The notes: a model not told the origin generated them from the sequence alone. Counted from the first letter of the stretch, positions 8,278-17,752 are shown. The stretch is DNA of 55,214 nt from a bacterium (GCA_021800805.1 JAJYYR010000002.1:1-55214), one strand, 5' to 3'. Program-made: numbers and translations.

Positions 8278-9834
8278 TTATTTATCCTCCTTTTTTGTTA
8301 TTATTCTAGGCGTGAGCATTATAACGAGATCGTCTTTTGTATAAGTGTTATTAACGCCGGCGAACAGGGCGCCTATTATAGGTATGCTCGATAAAATCGG
8401 TATGCCGTAGTTTTGTTTGTTTTTGTTTTTTGTAAGTATGCCGCCGATTATCGCCGTTCGGCCGGATTTGACAGTTACCGTGTCTGTCATAGCCTTGGCC
8501 TGGATTATCGGATTAGTGAACGTGTTGTCGGAATAGCTGAACGTCTGATAACCGGTGATATTATTATCTATTAACGAAACCGTAACCGAGACGTCGTTGT
8601 TTTTGCTTATGTGCGCCGTGTAGGCTATAGAAAAACCGGTTTGCACCTGAGACATCTGTGGATATGTTTGAAGCTGCCCCGACACTCCGTAGCTTAACAC
8701 CTGCACATTTGATACATACGGGGTGGTAGTACTGGAAGAAATAAGCCTTGTTTGTCCGTCCGTAAGCATAAGCCTGGGTTGCGACACGACGGATACCGTT
8801 CCCTGCGATTTAAGGGCATTGATTACCGCTTGATTTGCTCCTGCGGACCCGGAAAAAGTAATATTGGGAGAGCCGACATTGACCCCGGCAAGGCTTGCCA
8901 TATTGGCGCCGACAGATACGGCGGAAGTTCCAAGGGGATTAGATTTAAAAGCATCGTTAAAAAGGAGATTCCAGTTTATTCCGTACTGAAAATTATTATT
9001 AAGGGTAATATCTAAAACTTCTACCTGTAAAAATACAAGCCTGGATAAATCTTTTTTGACCGCTTTCAGATAATCTACTGCTTCTACCACGCTTTTAGAC
9101 CGTCCTTTCATCCAGATGATTCCGTTTTTCTGATTAATAAAGAACTGCCCTGATTTTCCTAACATAATTTTTAAGTTTTTACTTAACAAAGAGGATAAGC
9201 TCTCTCCGGAAGACGCAAGAGACAGCGACAGGATACCGCCCGGATTGGAATTATTAGTCCCGTTTGCAAGGCCGTTCATCTGGGGCGTAGTAGCAGCCGG
9301 GTTTATAGTGCCTGTCGTGCCTGTCGTTCCAGCCGTTGTCTGTGGAACGGCGGAAGGCGTATTGTTCTGTCCGGCGGAAGATCCGGAGTTCATTCCGCTC
9401 ATGCCGATTACGGACTCATACGACGAAGATAAATCGCTTACGGGCAGATGCACTGTTTTTACGAGTTCGCCGTAGACGTCTAATTCGCCGCCCTGGTATT
9501 TATAAATAAACCCTTCCGGCGCCAGAATAATATTTAACGCCTGGTATAGCGGTATATCCTTAAAATAATAAATGTTATCCGCGGTTTTAAGTCCCGCATA
9601 AGGAACGAACGGGAAGTCTACCTGACGGGCCAAAAGGAATAGTGCCTGTTTGACACTCATATTGCCGGATAGAGATACCCTCTGCATAAGGGCCGCGGGG
9701 ATTACCTTTTTCCTTTCTTTGTGTTTCAAAAATGTTTTAAGCGGCGGTAATATGATAGCTCCGCCAGTCTGGGCGTAAGCGGCGCCCTGAAGTCCCACGA
9801 TAAGTATTATTATAGCTATTAGCGTTTTTTTCAC
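8278..9834 (-). CDS. Type IV pilus secretin (PilQ/PilN/MshL-like)
   Basis: 518 aa. A cleavable Sec signal peptide (about 21 residues, ending AYA) is followed by an N0/STN-like domain (about 45-125), a low-complexity Gly/Thr/Asn linker (about 145-195), an N1 domain and the secretin barrel with VSVVSQPRLMLTDGQ near 350 and the C-terminal signature IPILSSIPIIGALF...DLVIMLTPRI. There is no lipobox, unlike IncI1 PilN. It forms the outer-membrane gate for the pilus. The PilP-like gene overlaps it by 4 bases. Confidence 0.93.
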   Translation of the reverse strand: MKKTLIAIIILIVGLQGAAYAQTGGAIILPPLKTFLKHKERKKVIPAALMQRVSLSGNMSVKQALFLLARQVDFPFVPYAGLKTADNIYYFKDIPLYQALNIILAPEGFIYKYQGGELDVYGELVKTVHLPVSDLSSSYESVIGMSGMNSGSSAGQNNTPSAVPQTTAGTTGTTGTINPAATTPQMNGLANGTNNSNPGGILSLSLASSGESLSSLLSKNLKIMLGKSGQFFINQKNGIIWMKGRSKSVVEAVDYLKAVKKDLSRLVFLQVEVLDITLNNNFQYGINWNLLFNDAFKSNPLGTSAVSVGANMASLAGVNVGSPNITFSGSAGANQAVINALKSQGTVSVVSQPRLMLTDGQTRLISSSTTTPYVSNVQVLSYGVSGQLQTYPQMSQVQTGFSIAYTAHISKNNDVSVTVSLIDNNITGYQTFSYSDNTFTNPIIQAKAMTDTVTVKSGRTAIIGGILTKNKNKQNYGIPILSSIPIIGALFAGVNNTYTKDDLVIMLTPRIITKKEDK

Positions 9835-10571
9835 TGGCTCACCCCCAAAAATTTAATTCGTCCGTTATGCGATACTTTAATGCCGTCCGGTCGGACCGCA
9901 AGTATTTCGTAATTTGCGATATTTTCCCCTGCCTGGGCGTAATATGTAGCTTTGCCAACCCGGACTATCGCGTATCTTCCTGAAACGCCGAGAACCGTTA
10001 ATCCTGCTTCTGAAAAGCTTAAAGGTCCGGTAGTTTTAAATCCCTTGCCCATTTTTGTCAGGAGGTCGTTTATATTTCCGTTTGGGGCAGGAAACGAAGC
10101 CTGATTTATGCCGTTACTTACCGGCGGGGAAGCCTTAACCGGTTTAGGAAGCTTGAACAGGTCGGATATAGGCCTCTTCTTCGACAGGGCGGGTGTAGAT
10201 GCAGCGTTGTATTCCAGCGCCGGTTTATTAACCGCAGGCGCAGCTTTTACAATAAGCTCCTGTTGCTTTGGCACGGCTGGAGCAACCAGCTTGGACATAT
10301 CGTACCTCTCAGGTCTGTTTGAAACGATATGAGGACCGGCAGGAACTCCGTTTAAAAACGATGCGGGCTTCTTTGCCGATGCCGGAAAAAAAAGCTTATA
10401 GGCGAGTATAGCCGCTATTAATACGATTATCAGCGCCGCCGCCATTATTTTCTTGCCTATTTTCCTTTTAGGCTTTAACTCAACGTCGGACATTCCGAAA
10501 TCGTCATTTTCCGGCGGCGGGACATCCCCGTCCGATTCCAGAAATTTAGATACGTTTTCTTCATCCATCAC
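9831..10571 (-). CDS. PilP-like pilus assembly protein (GspC-type periplasmic domain)
   Basis: 246 aa. An acidic cytoplasmic tail of about 40 residues, one membrane helix (about 44-62), a long Pro/Ala-rich periplasmic linker and a C-terminal beta domain (about 185-246) with the pattern LTVLGVSGRYAIVRVG...YAQAGENI...ILAVRPDGI, which matches the PilP/GspC homology region that docks onto the secretin. It probably links the inner-membrane PilM/N/O-like complex to the secretin encoded next. The family level (PilP versus GspC-like) is uncertain. Confidence 0.7.
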   Translation of the reverse strand: MMDEENVSKFLESDGDVPPPENDDFGMSDVELKPKRKIGKKIMAAALIIVLIAAILAYKLFFPASAKKPASFLNGVPAGPHIVSNRPERYDMSKLVAPAVPKQQELIVKAAPAVNKPALEYNAASTPALSKKRPISDLFKLPKPVKASPPVSNGINQASFPAPNGNINDLLTKMGKGFKTTGPLSFSEAGLTVLGVSGRYAIVRVGKATYYAQAGENIANYEILAVRPDGIKVSHNGRIKFLGVSQ

Positions 10572-11176
10572 TGCCTCCCTATAATTACTAAACTTATTTT
10601 TGAATAAAAATTATTTGAATTCTTTATCGCTATGCTTTTAACTATTACCGGCATAGTTTGTAAAACGCGGAAAATAAAAATATAATCCTCCAGGTTGGGG
10701 ATTTCGGAAATTTTAAGAGTTACGCCTACCTTTTTTATTCCCGGCATATTTCTATAAGCAGAAAAATAAAGGCCTCCAGCGGCCGGCTTAACGGCGGATT
10801 TAAGCGGCACGGTTTCGAGTTTAGGCGCCGGCGTTACCGGAACGTGCGGGACCGCAAGAGAAACCGGAGCGGCGGCGGCCGATTTTTTAAGGCTAAGTTG
10901 TGCCTTAAATCCGTTCTGGTTTAAATAGTCCACGAATGTTAAGAACGTAAATAAGTAAGTAGAAAGTCTGTGGTTTCCAGCTTTTACTTGTTTTATGCGG
11001 GTCTCGTTAATAGCTTTTAACAGATATTCTTTGTTCCTTACGGACATGGCTTCGCCCGACAAAATTTTTTCGGTCGACTTGAATTGTTTATGTGTCGGGA
11101 TGATTTTATAGAAAATCACGTATAAACTCATAAAAAATATAAGTCCTGCGATAACCTGTATTATTTTATTTTTCAT
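10568..11176 (-). CDS. PilO-like inner-membrane alignment protein
   Basis: 202 aa. One N-terminal membrane helix (about 6-23), a coiled periplasmic region, an Ala/Pro-rich linker (about 100-140) and a C-terminal alpha/beta domain (about 145-202) that looks like the ferredoxin fold of PilO/GspM. It overlaps both neighbours by four bases, between PilM/N-like and PilP-like genes, exactly the position of pilO in pilMNOPQ clusters. The assignment rests mainly on order and topology. Confidence 0.65.
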   Translation of the reverse strand: MKNKIIQVIAGLIFFMSLYVIFYKIIPTHKQFKSTEKILSGEAMSVRNKEYLLKAINETRIKQVKAGNHRLSTYLFTFLTFVDYLNQNGFKAQLSLKKSAAAAPVSLAVPHVPVTPAPKLETVPLKSAVKPAAGGLYFSAYRNMPGIKKVGVTLKISEIPNLEDYIFIFRVLQTMPVIVKSIAIKNSNNFYSKISLVIIGRQ

Positions 11177-12312
11177 TTACTCTCTCCTATAATCCCCTCG
11201 AATGTAAAATAAGGTTTTCCGGATTTAGTAAAATTATAACTAACCTTAAAGCCGTTTACGGTAAGCACGGAGTATAGCTTATCGTATGTTTCCACAAAGC
11301 CGTTTATTCCGCCGCCGGCAGTTCCGCGTCCGGATACTGAATAAGAAAAAGCGGGCGCCTTCTCTATGTTTATCCTTTTTAACAATACCCCCTTAGGAAA
11401 CAAAGCTAAAAAGGATTTAATTTTGGACGGCAAGTCCGGGTATTTTAATATTCTATTTGTTATAAGTGCGCTCCTGCGTGCCATAAATTCTTTATTAAGC
11501 CGGACGATTTTATATTTCATGGCCTTCAATGCGTTTTCCTCCGACATTAATTTTTTATTCATAAAGAACGAGGTCCCTATTGTAGCAGTAAAAAAAGCAA
11601 GGGATAACGCAACGGCCGCAAGCCCCTTCCTCTTATCTTTCCTTTCTTTTTCCGCGAATTTAGCCTCTAAATTTTCAAAATACGGAATATTTAATTTTGT
11701 AAACGAGGCGTGGTATTCGTATAGTTCGGCGGTGTTATACTCTACTACGTCCATCCCGAAGATGTCTTTTATCCTGATATCGGCTTTATTGGAAAGTATA
11801 GCCGACACCTCTATTTTTTTTGATGAAAACTCCGAAAAAAGGGTAGATAAAATATGCTTAAAAGTATCGTTAGTGGTGTGTGTTACCTGCCCCATCGAAA
11901 AACCCTTGTATATGGCGCAAATTCTTATAAACGTTTCCTGAAATTCTATAAAAACTACCGTGCCGGATAATTTTTTATACTGCGTAAATCTCGTAATTAA
12001 ATACTCATATGGAACTACGGTATCGACGAAGCCCAAAGAGTAATATTTTTTAGTGTTGGCTGGGGCTGTGGAATATACCCCGAAACCCTCTTTTAAAGGG
12101 AAATAAAAATAGCTTTTATCTTTATATGCTTTTTTCAGGAACTTCCTGAAGGCCGACTCGTCTTTATAATCCTGATGCGCCTTAAACTTGATGCTTTTGG
12201 ATATGACGGCGAGCTCCACCAGTTCCTTCGGAATTTCCGGAGAAACGATGTCGGCACCGTCGTAATATTGGAAAGCACCGTATTCATCGTTGTATATAAC
12301 TGAATTAATCAT
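11173..12312 (-). CDS. PilM/PilN-like pilus assembly protein
   Basis: 379 aa. A cytoplasmic N-terminal region of about 225 residues with an actin-like look (FIEFQETFIRICAIYKG), a single membrane helix around 231-250, then a coiled segment and a C-terminal periplasmic alpha/beta domain (LPSKIKSFLALFPKGVLLKRINI) typical of PilN. This fits a fused PilM-PilN, as in MshI/BfpC-type proteins: the cytoplasmic part would contact PilB, the periplasmic part PilO. The long ORF on the opposite strand here is a shadow. Confidence 0.65.
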   Translation of the reverse strand: MINSVIYNDEYGAFQYYDGADIVSPEIPKELVELAVISKSIKFKAHQDYKDESAFRKFLKKAYKDKSYFYFPLKEGFGVYSTAPANTKKYYSLGFVDTVVPYEYLITRFTQYKKLSGTVVFIEFQETFIRICAIYKGFSMGQVTHTTNDTFKHILSTLFSEFSSKKIEVSAILSNKADIRIKDIFGMDVVEYNTAELYEYHASFTKLNIPYFENLEAKFAEKERKDKRKGLAAVALSLAFFTATIGTSFFMNKKLMSEENALKAMKYKIVRLNKEFMARRSALITNRILKYPDLPSKIKSFLALFPKGVLLKRINIEKAPAFSYSVSGRGTAGGGINGFVETYDKLYSVLTVNGFKVSYNFTKSGKPYFTFEGIIGESK

Positions 12313-12330
12313 TATTTTAACCTCGTAATT

Positions 12331-13146
12331 TTATAATCCATGCTTAACACACCATTCGAACCCAAATAAAATAGAAATCGGCAGTGGAGGACATGTTCCT
12401 GAAGAGCTTGGCGAAATCCGCCGGAAATTGACCGTTAAAAGGCTTCTTGTATATGTCCGTCCAAACCTGCTATAAGTTATCTGCGTTATCGGATAATTCC
12501 GGAAAGCGCGCTCGCACTCCCATGCGCCCCAACCCTGTGCAATTTGCGAGTTATAGTTAAACCAGGCGGGCTGCTGCGTTTCATAATAGTTCAGAGCGTT
12601 ATTTATCCACCATTCGTAATAATCCTTATTATTGAAAATCGGGATTACGGGTCCGAACTCCAGGGCGCCGGGTATCATGTAAAGGGCGTCCTGCGTGGAT
12701 AACTCCGCAATGCTTGGGTCTTCCGTATAAGCCCAGCCGTTATTCTGCCAGACATAGTAAAAATTAGCCGTATAACCGCCGTTTGTTAAGGCCTGTTCGT
12801 ATGTATAATTACCAAGGGTGTTTGAATAAGCGATGTTTGCGCCGCCCATGCTCATACTGGCATCATGGCCGCTGAAATACCGGTTGTATATGTCCGATGT
12901 TACCTTAGCCGTATAATAAGGGTCATATCCCTGCCCTGTCCTTTTATTGTAATAGCGGTAGCCGAGTGGCCGCTGAAACGTGCAGACGCCGTCCGAATAG
13001 GAAGCCGCTGCGGCCCTTTTTATGAAATGCCACGCCAGAAGAAATAAAACAGCGAAGAGCAGCAGCCAGAATACCGACCCAACTAATAACGTAAGCGCTC
13101 TTAAACAGGGGGATTTTTTCTTCTCTTCTTTTTTTTGTTTTTTCAT
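12331..13146 (-). CDS. Uncharacterised membrane-anchored exported protein
   Basis: 271 aa. A Lys-rich cytoplasmic start (MKKQKKEEKKK), one strong membrane helix (about 18-42) and a Tyr/Trp/Asn-rich extracytoplasmic domain with four Cys. No family recognised. It starts inside the last codons of the lytic transglycosylase gene (4-base overlap) and precedes the PilM/N-like gene, so it lies at the seam between the secretion and pilus parts of the operon. A role connecting or positioning the two machines is possible but unsupported by any motif. Confidence 0.6.
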   Translation of the reverse strand: MKKQKKEEKKKSPCLRALTLLVGSVFWLLLFAVLFLLAWHFIKRAAAASYSDGVCTFQRPLGYRYYNKRTGQGYDPYYTAKVTSDIYNRYFSGHDASMSMGGANIAYSNTLGNYTYEQALTNGGYTANFYYVWQNNGWAYTEDPSIAELSTQDALYMIPGALEFGPVIPIFNNKDYYEWWINNALNYYETQQPAWFNYNSQIAQGWGAWECERAFRNYPITQITYSRFGRTYTRSLLTVNFRRISPSSSGTCPPLPISILFGFEWCVKHGL

Positions 13147-13574
13147 CTCGATATCTCCTTGTAAAATCCCGCAATATTTTGAATATAGTTATAAGTTTCC
13201 CTGGGAACCCCGCCGTTAGGCCCCGCATTATAACAGGCGAGCGCAAGCGCGATATTGCCGTTCTTTAAATTTAGGCAGTATCTTAAGTAATAAACCCCGC
13301 CTATAATATTCTGTACCGGGTCGTATGGATTAATGCCTATGGATGTCGCCGTAGCCGGCATAAGCTGCATAAGTCCGACTGCGCCGGCGGGGCTGACGGC
13401 GTTAATATTAAAATCGCTTTCCTCGCGCATAACGGATAAGACGAGCCCCACGGGAATATTAAACTGTTTAGATGATAAAAGTATCGCCTTTATTATTCTT
13501 TTTTGCGAGAATCCGTAAGCGTTCACCGTGAGCATTGCAACACATATAACCGCAATAGTTAGAATCTTAAGCAT
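13143..13574 (-). CDS. Lytic transglycosylase (SLT family, VirB1/PilT-like)
   Basis: 143 aa, a minimal secreted SLT domain. A signal peptide (about 20 residues ending AYG) precedes the catalytic Glu in REESDFN, the GAVGLMQLMPATA block, NIIGGVYYLRYCL and ALACYNAGPNGG: the full goose-lysozyme-type signature. It cleaves peptidoglycan to make room for the transenvelope machine. Being between the T4SS and pilus genes, it could serve both, as VirB1 does in T4SS and PilT in IncI1 thin pilus operons. Confidence 0.92.
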   Translation of the reverse strand: MLKILTIAVICVAMLTVNAYGFSQKRIIKAILLSSKQFNIPVGLVLSVMREESDFNINAVSPAGAVGLMQLMPATATSIGINPYDPVQNIIGGVYYLRYCLNLKNGNIALALACYNAGPNGGVPRETYNYIQNIAGFYKEISR

Positions 13575-14224
13575 AAGGACACCCCCCTCTTATATCTACT
13601 TGCAACAGTTAGGTTCTGTATGGTCTCAAATTGTTTAAGCATGAAAGTATTGCCGGCGTTGGAATATTTAAAATTCTCCTGTGCGGTAATCGTTGGGCCG
13701 GAATTTACCAGCGACAGCGTAACTACTTCGTAACCCTTGTCGTATCTTATATTTTTAACCGTAACCGCCACTCCGCCTATCTTGAAGGCCTTGTTTACGG
13801 CTGTCGGTTTTTTAGTGAATACCGTTAAGAATAATGCGTTTTTCTTGACTATAACGGTAAATGGGGCAAGTTGCCGTTTCGTCATCGGTGTAGTTTTTAT
13901 AGTTTTTTTATCTCCGCCGTTGATAACCGTAAATCCGGCCTTGGCCGGATTAGTGCCTGTATTGCCTTGGCCGGATTTAACTATTTGTACGACAGCGGAA
14001 GGCTGGTAAAAATTATTACCTGCCTTCCGTGCCGCGGGGGGTGCGATAAAGTTAATTTCCTTTGGGATATTCAGATAAGCGAACATTATACCGTTTAATT
14101 TTACTATCTCGGCTGAGGTTAACGGCCGGCCGGGGTTGGATGTCGCGTAAAATGTGTTATATGCGCATCCGGAAACCGTAACCGTAAATATTGCGGACAA
14201 TACCGCTAAATATATATATTTCAT
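13559..14224 (-). CDS. Lipoprotein of the T4SS core region, unknown
   Basis: 221 aa. A signal peptide with lipobox VSGC (Cys20) indicates an outer-membrane lipoprotein, followed by a beta-rich domain. It overlaps the VirB9-like start by four bases and the transglycosylase by 16. By position it would be the lipoprotein partner of the outer-membrane core (VirB7/DotC-D role), but it is much longer than VirB7 and I recognise no domain. Confidence 0.65.
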   Translation of the reverse strand: MKYIYLAVLSAIFTVTVSGCAYNTFYATSNPGRPLTSAEIVKLNGIMFAYLNIPKEINFIAPPAARKAGNNFYQPSAVVQIVKSGQGNTGTNPAKAGFTVINGGDKKTIKTTPMTKRQLAPFTVIVKKNALFLTVFTKKPTAVNKAFKIGGVAVTVKNIRYDKGYEVVTLSLVNSGPTITAQENFKYSNAGNTFMLKQFETIQNLTVASRYKRGVSLCLRF

Positions 14225-15123
14225 AAGTGGACCCTTATAATGATGAGTTTGCCGTTGCGGAAGAAATGGGCGGATACGTCGTTGGCATTTTTGTCCTGAT
14301 AAACGATATACCCCTTATATACTTCCCGCGGCATTATCTTTAAGTTTGCGAGAGGGTTCAGCACGTCGGCTTCGCTCTTGGAAGACTGGCCTATCCATGA
14401 GGATTTAACCCCGTAAAGATATACGCTGTGTAAAACTACGTAGTCATTGGTAGCGTTAGATATCTCGTAAGCTATATATAATTTATTTCCTATCCTGGAT
14501 TTATAAAGGACAGTGAAAGACAAGTCGCCCTTGGACGCGGAAATATTGAGCGGCTCTTTATTAATCGAAAGTATTAATTTTTCCACGTAGGTTTTGTCTT
14601 TGGCGACTTTTTTCTTTTCGGCGGCAAGGCGCGCGTATTTAGCGCCGTATTGCCGCGACAGTTCGGCTTTGGATTTAGCGAGTTTAGCCTTGATATAGTC
14701 GTTTTCGGCGCCCCCTATTTCGGAAGTGGTAAGGTCAAGGTCGTAAGTTACATCTTTTTTCGAGCTCGTTACGAGCTCTACGTTTATTAATCCCTGTTTC
14801 ATTAATATTTCCATGTTGGTCGAAACCTTTTTACTGTATGACTGCGGTAAGACTAAAATCTGGTTGCCCAAAGTCTGACAATTAAAATCCGCCTTGTCTC
14901 CGACCGTAACGTCTTTCGGAATGCCGGGAAGGGTAATTATCGATTCATACCCGTAATGCGTATTTAACTTATAAATTACGTCGTGATTTACTGTTAATTT
15001 GTGCACGCGCATGCGGTTGTAATAAGTGTAGTGTTTTAAATTAGAAATACCCATTGCGTGAACTGCTGCCGTCCATGACAGCGCCGCCAAAGCTATCGCG
15101 CTAAAAATAATCGTCTTCTTCAT
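14221..15123 (-). CDS. VirB9/TrbG-like outer-membrane core protein of T4SS
   Basis: 300 aa. A signal peptide of about 23 residues (ending VHA) is followed by an N-terminal domain with the VirB9 pattern: VIYKLNTHYGYESIITLP...VTVGDKADFNCQTLGNQILVLPQ...STNMEILMKQGLINVELV. A Lys/Ala-rich helical insert (about 160-185) precedes a C-terminal beta domain. VirB9-type proteins form the core complex with VirB10 and a lipoprotein. The domain match is by eye and moderate; DotH/TraN is the alternative. Confidence 0.7.
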   Translation of the reverse strand: MKKTIIFSAIALAALSWTAAVHAMGISNLKHYTYYNRMRVHKLTVNHDVIYKLNTHYGYESIITLPGIPKDVTVGDKADFNCQTLGNQILVLPQSYSKKVSTNMEILMKQGLINVELVTSSKKDVTYDLDLTTSEIGGAENDYIKAKLAKSKAELSRQYGAKYARLAAEKKKVAKDKTYVEKLILSINKEPLNISASKGDLSFTVLYKSRIGNKLYIAYEISNATNDYVVLHSVYLYGVKSSWIGQSSKSEADVLNPLANLKIMPREVYKGYIVYQDKNANDVSAHFFRNGKLIIIRVHL

Positions 15124-15974
15124 AGCTCTCCCCTATACATTTTATTAAAGGCTTTTTCGACCGACTGGACGTCCGAACTGCACGTCCACAAGCTCGATTT
15201 AATACTGTCTATATCTTTTTCTATCCTTACGGTGTCGTCGCCTCGCAAAAACGCAGAGGCTTTAAGAACCGATTTTAAATTCCAGAACCGCCTGTCGCTC
15301 ACTTTAACCTGATACGCCCTAATAGCGTCCCTTATTGCGTATAGTCGGTCGATAATCTCGGCTGGGATTTTTATCTTTTCGATTTCCCCGTAACAGGCGG
15401 ACAAGTCGTCCATGGTAAGGTAAGTTTCCGGTTTAAACGGTTTATCTATGCTCATAAGCCTTATAAATTCATCGCGGGTACGCAGCGGCATTACCTCTTC
15501 GCGCAACAAAAACCTATCGTAAAGGGCAAGCATGGATTTACCCTCTACGCTGTCCGGCTTCTCGTTAGATGTGGCGAAAATGGTTAAAAGGGGTATCTCC
15601 TTGCGTTTCGGAATATATACGACTTTTTCCTGCATAATGCTTAAAAGACTGTTAAGCGTCGATGGATTTCCTTTAAAAAACTCGTCCAACAGGGCTATAT
15701 GGCAGTTGTCTATGCCGATGCCGTCATTGGAGTTGACCGATAAAAGGTCCTGCATTCTGGTTTCAAAACCTATCTGGTATTCGAAGAAAACGAAATCCTT
15801 AACACTGTTCGAAAACGCTTTTAGTATGTCGGTTTTGCCGAGACCGGGTTCGCCTATAAGAAATGCGTTTTTTCCTGACAATATCGCAAGCATCATCATA
15901 TCGACAGTGCTTTCCCTGCTGACGTAGTGGCTGTTTAGCGCTTTTTTAATTTCATTGATTTTATTAAGACCCAT
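15120..15974 (-). CDS. MoxR-type AAA+ ATPase inside the T4SS operon
   Basis: 284 aa. Walker A GEPGLGKT (about 39-46), Walker B IALLDEFFKG (about 92-101), sensor 1 TIFATSNE (about 131-138), an arginine-finger region in LALYDRFLLRE and a C-terminal lid. This is the RavA/MoxR branch of AAA+, chaperone-like ATPases often acting on membrane or metal-containing complexes. It is encoded between VirB10 and VirB9-like genes with 1-4 base spacing or overlap, a place where VirB11 would be expected; no VirB11 is found. Its role in transfer is unknown. Confidence 0.85.
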   Translation of the reverse strand: MGLNKINEIKKALNSHYVSRESTVDMMMLAILSGKNAFLIGEPGLGKTDILKAFSNSVKDFVFFEYQIGFETRMQDLLSVNSNDGIGIDNCHIALLDEFFKGNPSTLNSLLSIMQEKVVYIPKRKEIPLLTIFATSNEKPDSVEGKSMLALYDRFLLREEVMPLRTRDEFIRLMSIDKPFKPETYLTMDDLSACYGEIEKIKIPAEIIDRLYAIRDAIRAYQVKVSDRRFWNLKSVLKASAFLRGDDTVRIEKDIDSIKSSLWTCSSDVQSVEKAFNKMYRGEL

Positions 15975-15975
15975 T

Positions 15976-17100
15976 TTATTTCCCTTTTAACGGACTCATA
16001 AACATTATTTTTATAGGCGTCCGTGCCGGCAGCGTTATAACCACCTGATTTTCGTTTTGAGCGGCGTTATTAAGGTTGTTCTGCGCGTAATTAACCTCGT
16101 TCTGGGCCACGTTCTGCCTTATAGTGTTCTGATAGGTATATGCGCCGCTGGAATTCATCGCCGAGCCGCCGCCGGCAAACATAGATAATGCTCCCAGCAC
16201 GCCCGAGCCTATGCCTGATAACACATTTTGGACCGTGTGATAATGGGCGTCTCCCACTATGCCGGCCGAACCGTTATCCATAACTGCTATCGCATGTATA
16301 GCTAAACTCTTGCCGTTTGCGGGGTTGATTATCTGGTTAAATGTGATATTCAGCCTCGACTTGGTGTGTCCGGAAACAGAGCCCATGAATTCGTATCCGG
16401 CGGGTATAATAAGCTTTCCCATAAACGAATAAGGGTTTGAAACGACGGCGATAACCGGAACCTTCGTATTGTAAGAATATAATTCGTATTTAGTATAAGC
16501 GGATATAACCGCGCTCTCCGGTATAATCACCTGTCCGCCGGTGGCGGAAGCCGGTCCTACGGCCTTCTTATATGAAACAGGGGAGTATTGTGCGGATTGA
16601 GCCGTGCCGCCCTGGGTACCCAGTCCCTCGGCTTCTTTAATTTGTTTTAGATACGCAGGATCGACGAATATAATGCCGCCGGTCGGGGCTTTCGCTTTTA
16701 CGGTGGATTTGACGGCGCCGTCGGCAGTAGTATATAGTTTTCCCTTTAGTTTCGCAATTTCGGATTGGTATTTAGAATATTCATCTTTTTTAGGCTCCCC
16801 ATTTTGTTTTTTAGGAACGTAGAAATCGTAATGTTTCGGTTTTACGGCGGAGGTCGTGCCCATCATACTCGACTTTTGAGTCGGCTTCGGTTTCGCCTTT
16901 AGGAACGATGCTAATATACTCCCGAAGAAAATTATGCCGAGCAGGACGGCCGCAAGTATAATCCATCCCCAAGGAATAGACGATTTGCCGGACTTCAAGG
17001 TGTCTATTTTCTCTTGGATTTTGTTTTTCTCATCCTCGGTCAAATCGGCGTCTTCCAGCTGTTCTTCGAGTTCCTTGATTTTTTTATCTTTAAGGCTCAT
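15976..17100 (-). CDS. VirB10/TrbI-type T4SS inner-to-outer membrane scaffold
   Basis: 374 aa. A charged coiled N-terminus (about 1-40), one membrane helix (about 45-67), a Lys/Pro-rich periplasmic linker, and a TrbI/VirB10 C-terminal domain: PVIAVVSNPYSFMGKLIIPAGYEFMGSVSG followed by R-NITFNQIINPANGKSLAI, DNGSAGIVGDAHYH and a hydrophobic antenna-like segment around 300-320. It spans the envelope and senses energy from the ATPases. An Asn/Gln-rich stretch lies near residues 330-355. Confidence 0.85.
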   Translation of the reverse strand: MSLKDKKIKELEEQLEDADLTEDEKNKIQEKIDTLKSGKSSIPWGWIILAAVLLGIIFFGSILASFLKAKPKPTQKSSMMGTTSAVKPKHYDFYVPKKQNGEPKKDEYSKYQSEIAKLKGKLYTTADGAVKSTVKAKAPTGGIIFVDPAYLKQIKEAEGLGTQGGTAQSAQYSPVSYKKAVGPASATGGQVIIPESAVISAYTKYELYSYNTKVPVIAVVSNPYSFMGKLIIPAGYEFMGSVSGHTKSRLNITFNQIINPANGKSLAIHAIAVMDNGSAGIVGDAHYHTVQNVLSGIGSGVLGALSMFAGGGSAMNSSGAYTYQNTIRQNVAQNEVNYAQNNLNNAAQNENQVVITLPARTPIKIMFMSPLKGK

Positions 17101-17747
17101 AACTTGGTCTCCGTGAAGTTTACCACTTCGAGGCCGAAAGGATAGTCTTTTGACCGCGGTATCCTTTGCAGGATAACCCCGTCCATATATCTGTCAGTCC
17201 TTTCTATCTTACCCGTCGCGTTTGAGACGACGTCTATTTCCAGAATTACCCTGAGAACTATGTGGACCGCCGTCTGGTTTATTATTTCTACCTTCTTAAA
17301 GACGACGCGGAAATCCTCGTCATCGCTTGCGGCCGTCTTTACGATTTTATTTTTTAAGATATAGTGATACCAAAGGGGCGAGTAGTCGGGCGACATCTTA
17401 TTTAACGCCCGGGGTATCTCCGTCCGGACGGTAAAACTATTAAAACCCTGAAATTCCCTTATAAACGATTTAACGAAATAATCTACCTCGCCGGAACCTG
17501 CAGGATATTGAAAGGCTATTCTATGGATTACTTGGGCGGAGCCGCCCTTATCCCTTATCACGAGCGGAATCCTGTTAAGTGTGTAAGTGTAATATGAAAC
17601 CGCCAGGGCTACGAGCGCAACGATAAAAAGGGCCGCCGCTGCGGCAATCATACCTGTAACAGCCAGATTCATCTCGCCCCATTTTTCATAGAAAAGGCGC
17701 CGCGGTTTTTTAATTTTTTTCTGTAGGTTTTTAATTTCGTTTCCCAT
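17097..17747 (-). CDS. VirB8/TrbF-type inner-membrane T4SS protein
   Basis: 216 aa. A basic cytoplasmic tail with LFYEKWGEMN, one membrane helix (about 30-55), and a periplasmic NTF2-like domain containing FVKSFIREFQGFN and the C-terminal strands DVVSNATGKIERTDRYM. This is the TrbF-like version of VirB8, an assembly factor that nucleates the inner-membrane complex. It overlaps virB10 by four bases. Confidence 0.82.
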   Translation of the reverse strand: MGNEIKNLQKKIKKPRRLFYEKWGEMNLAVTGMIAAAAALFIVALVALAVSYYTYTLNRIPLVIRDKGGSAQVIHRIAFQYPAGSGEVDYFVKSFIREFQGFNSFTVRTEIPRALNKMSPDYSPLWYHYILKNKIVKTAASDDEDFRVVFKKVEIINQTAVHIVLRVILEIDVVSNATGKIERTDRYMDGVILQRIPRSKDYPFGLEVVNFTETKL

Positions 17748-17752
17748 GCTTT

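Noticed and set aside
11366..11941. 191-aa plus-strand ORF opposite the PilM/N-like gene
   Set aside because: Shadow of a real gene; no Shine-Dalgarno, no recognisable domain, inside an uninterrupted minus-strand operon.
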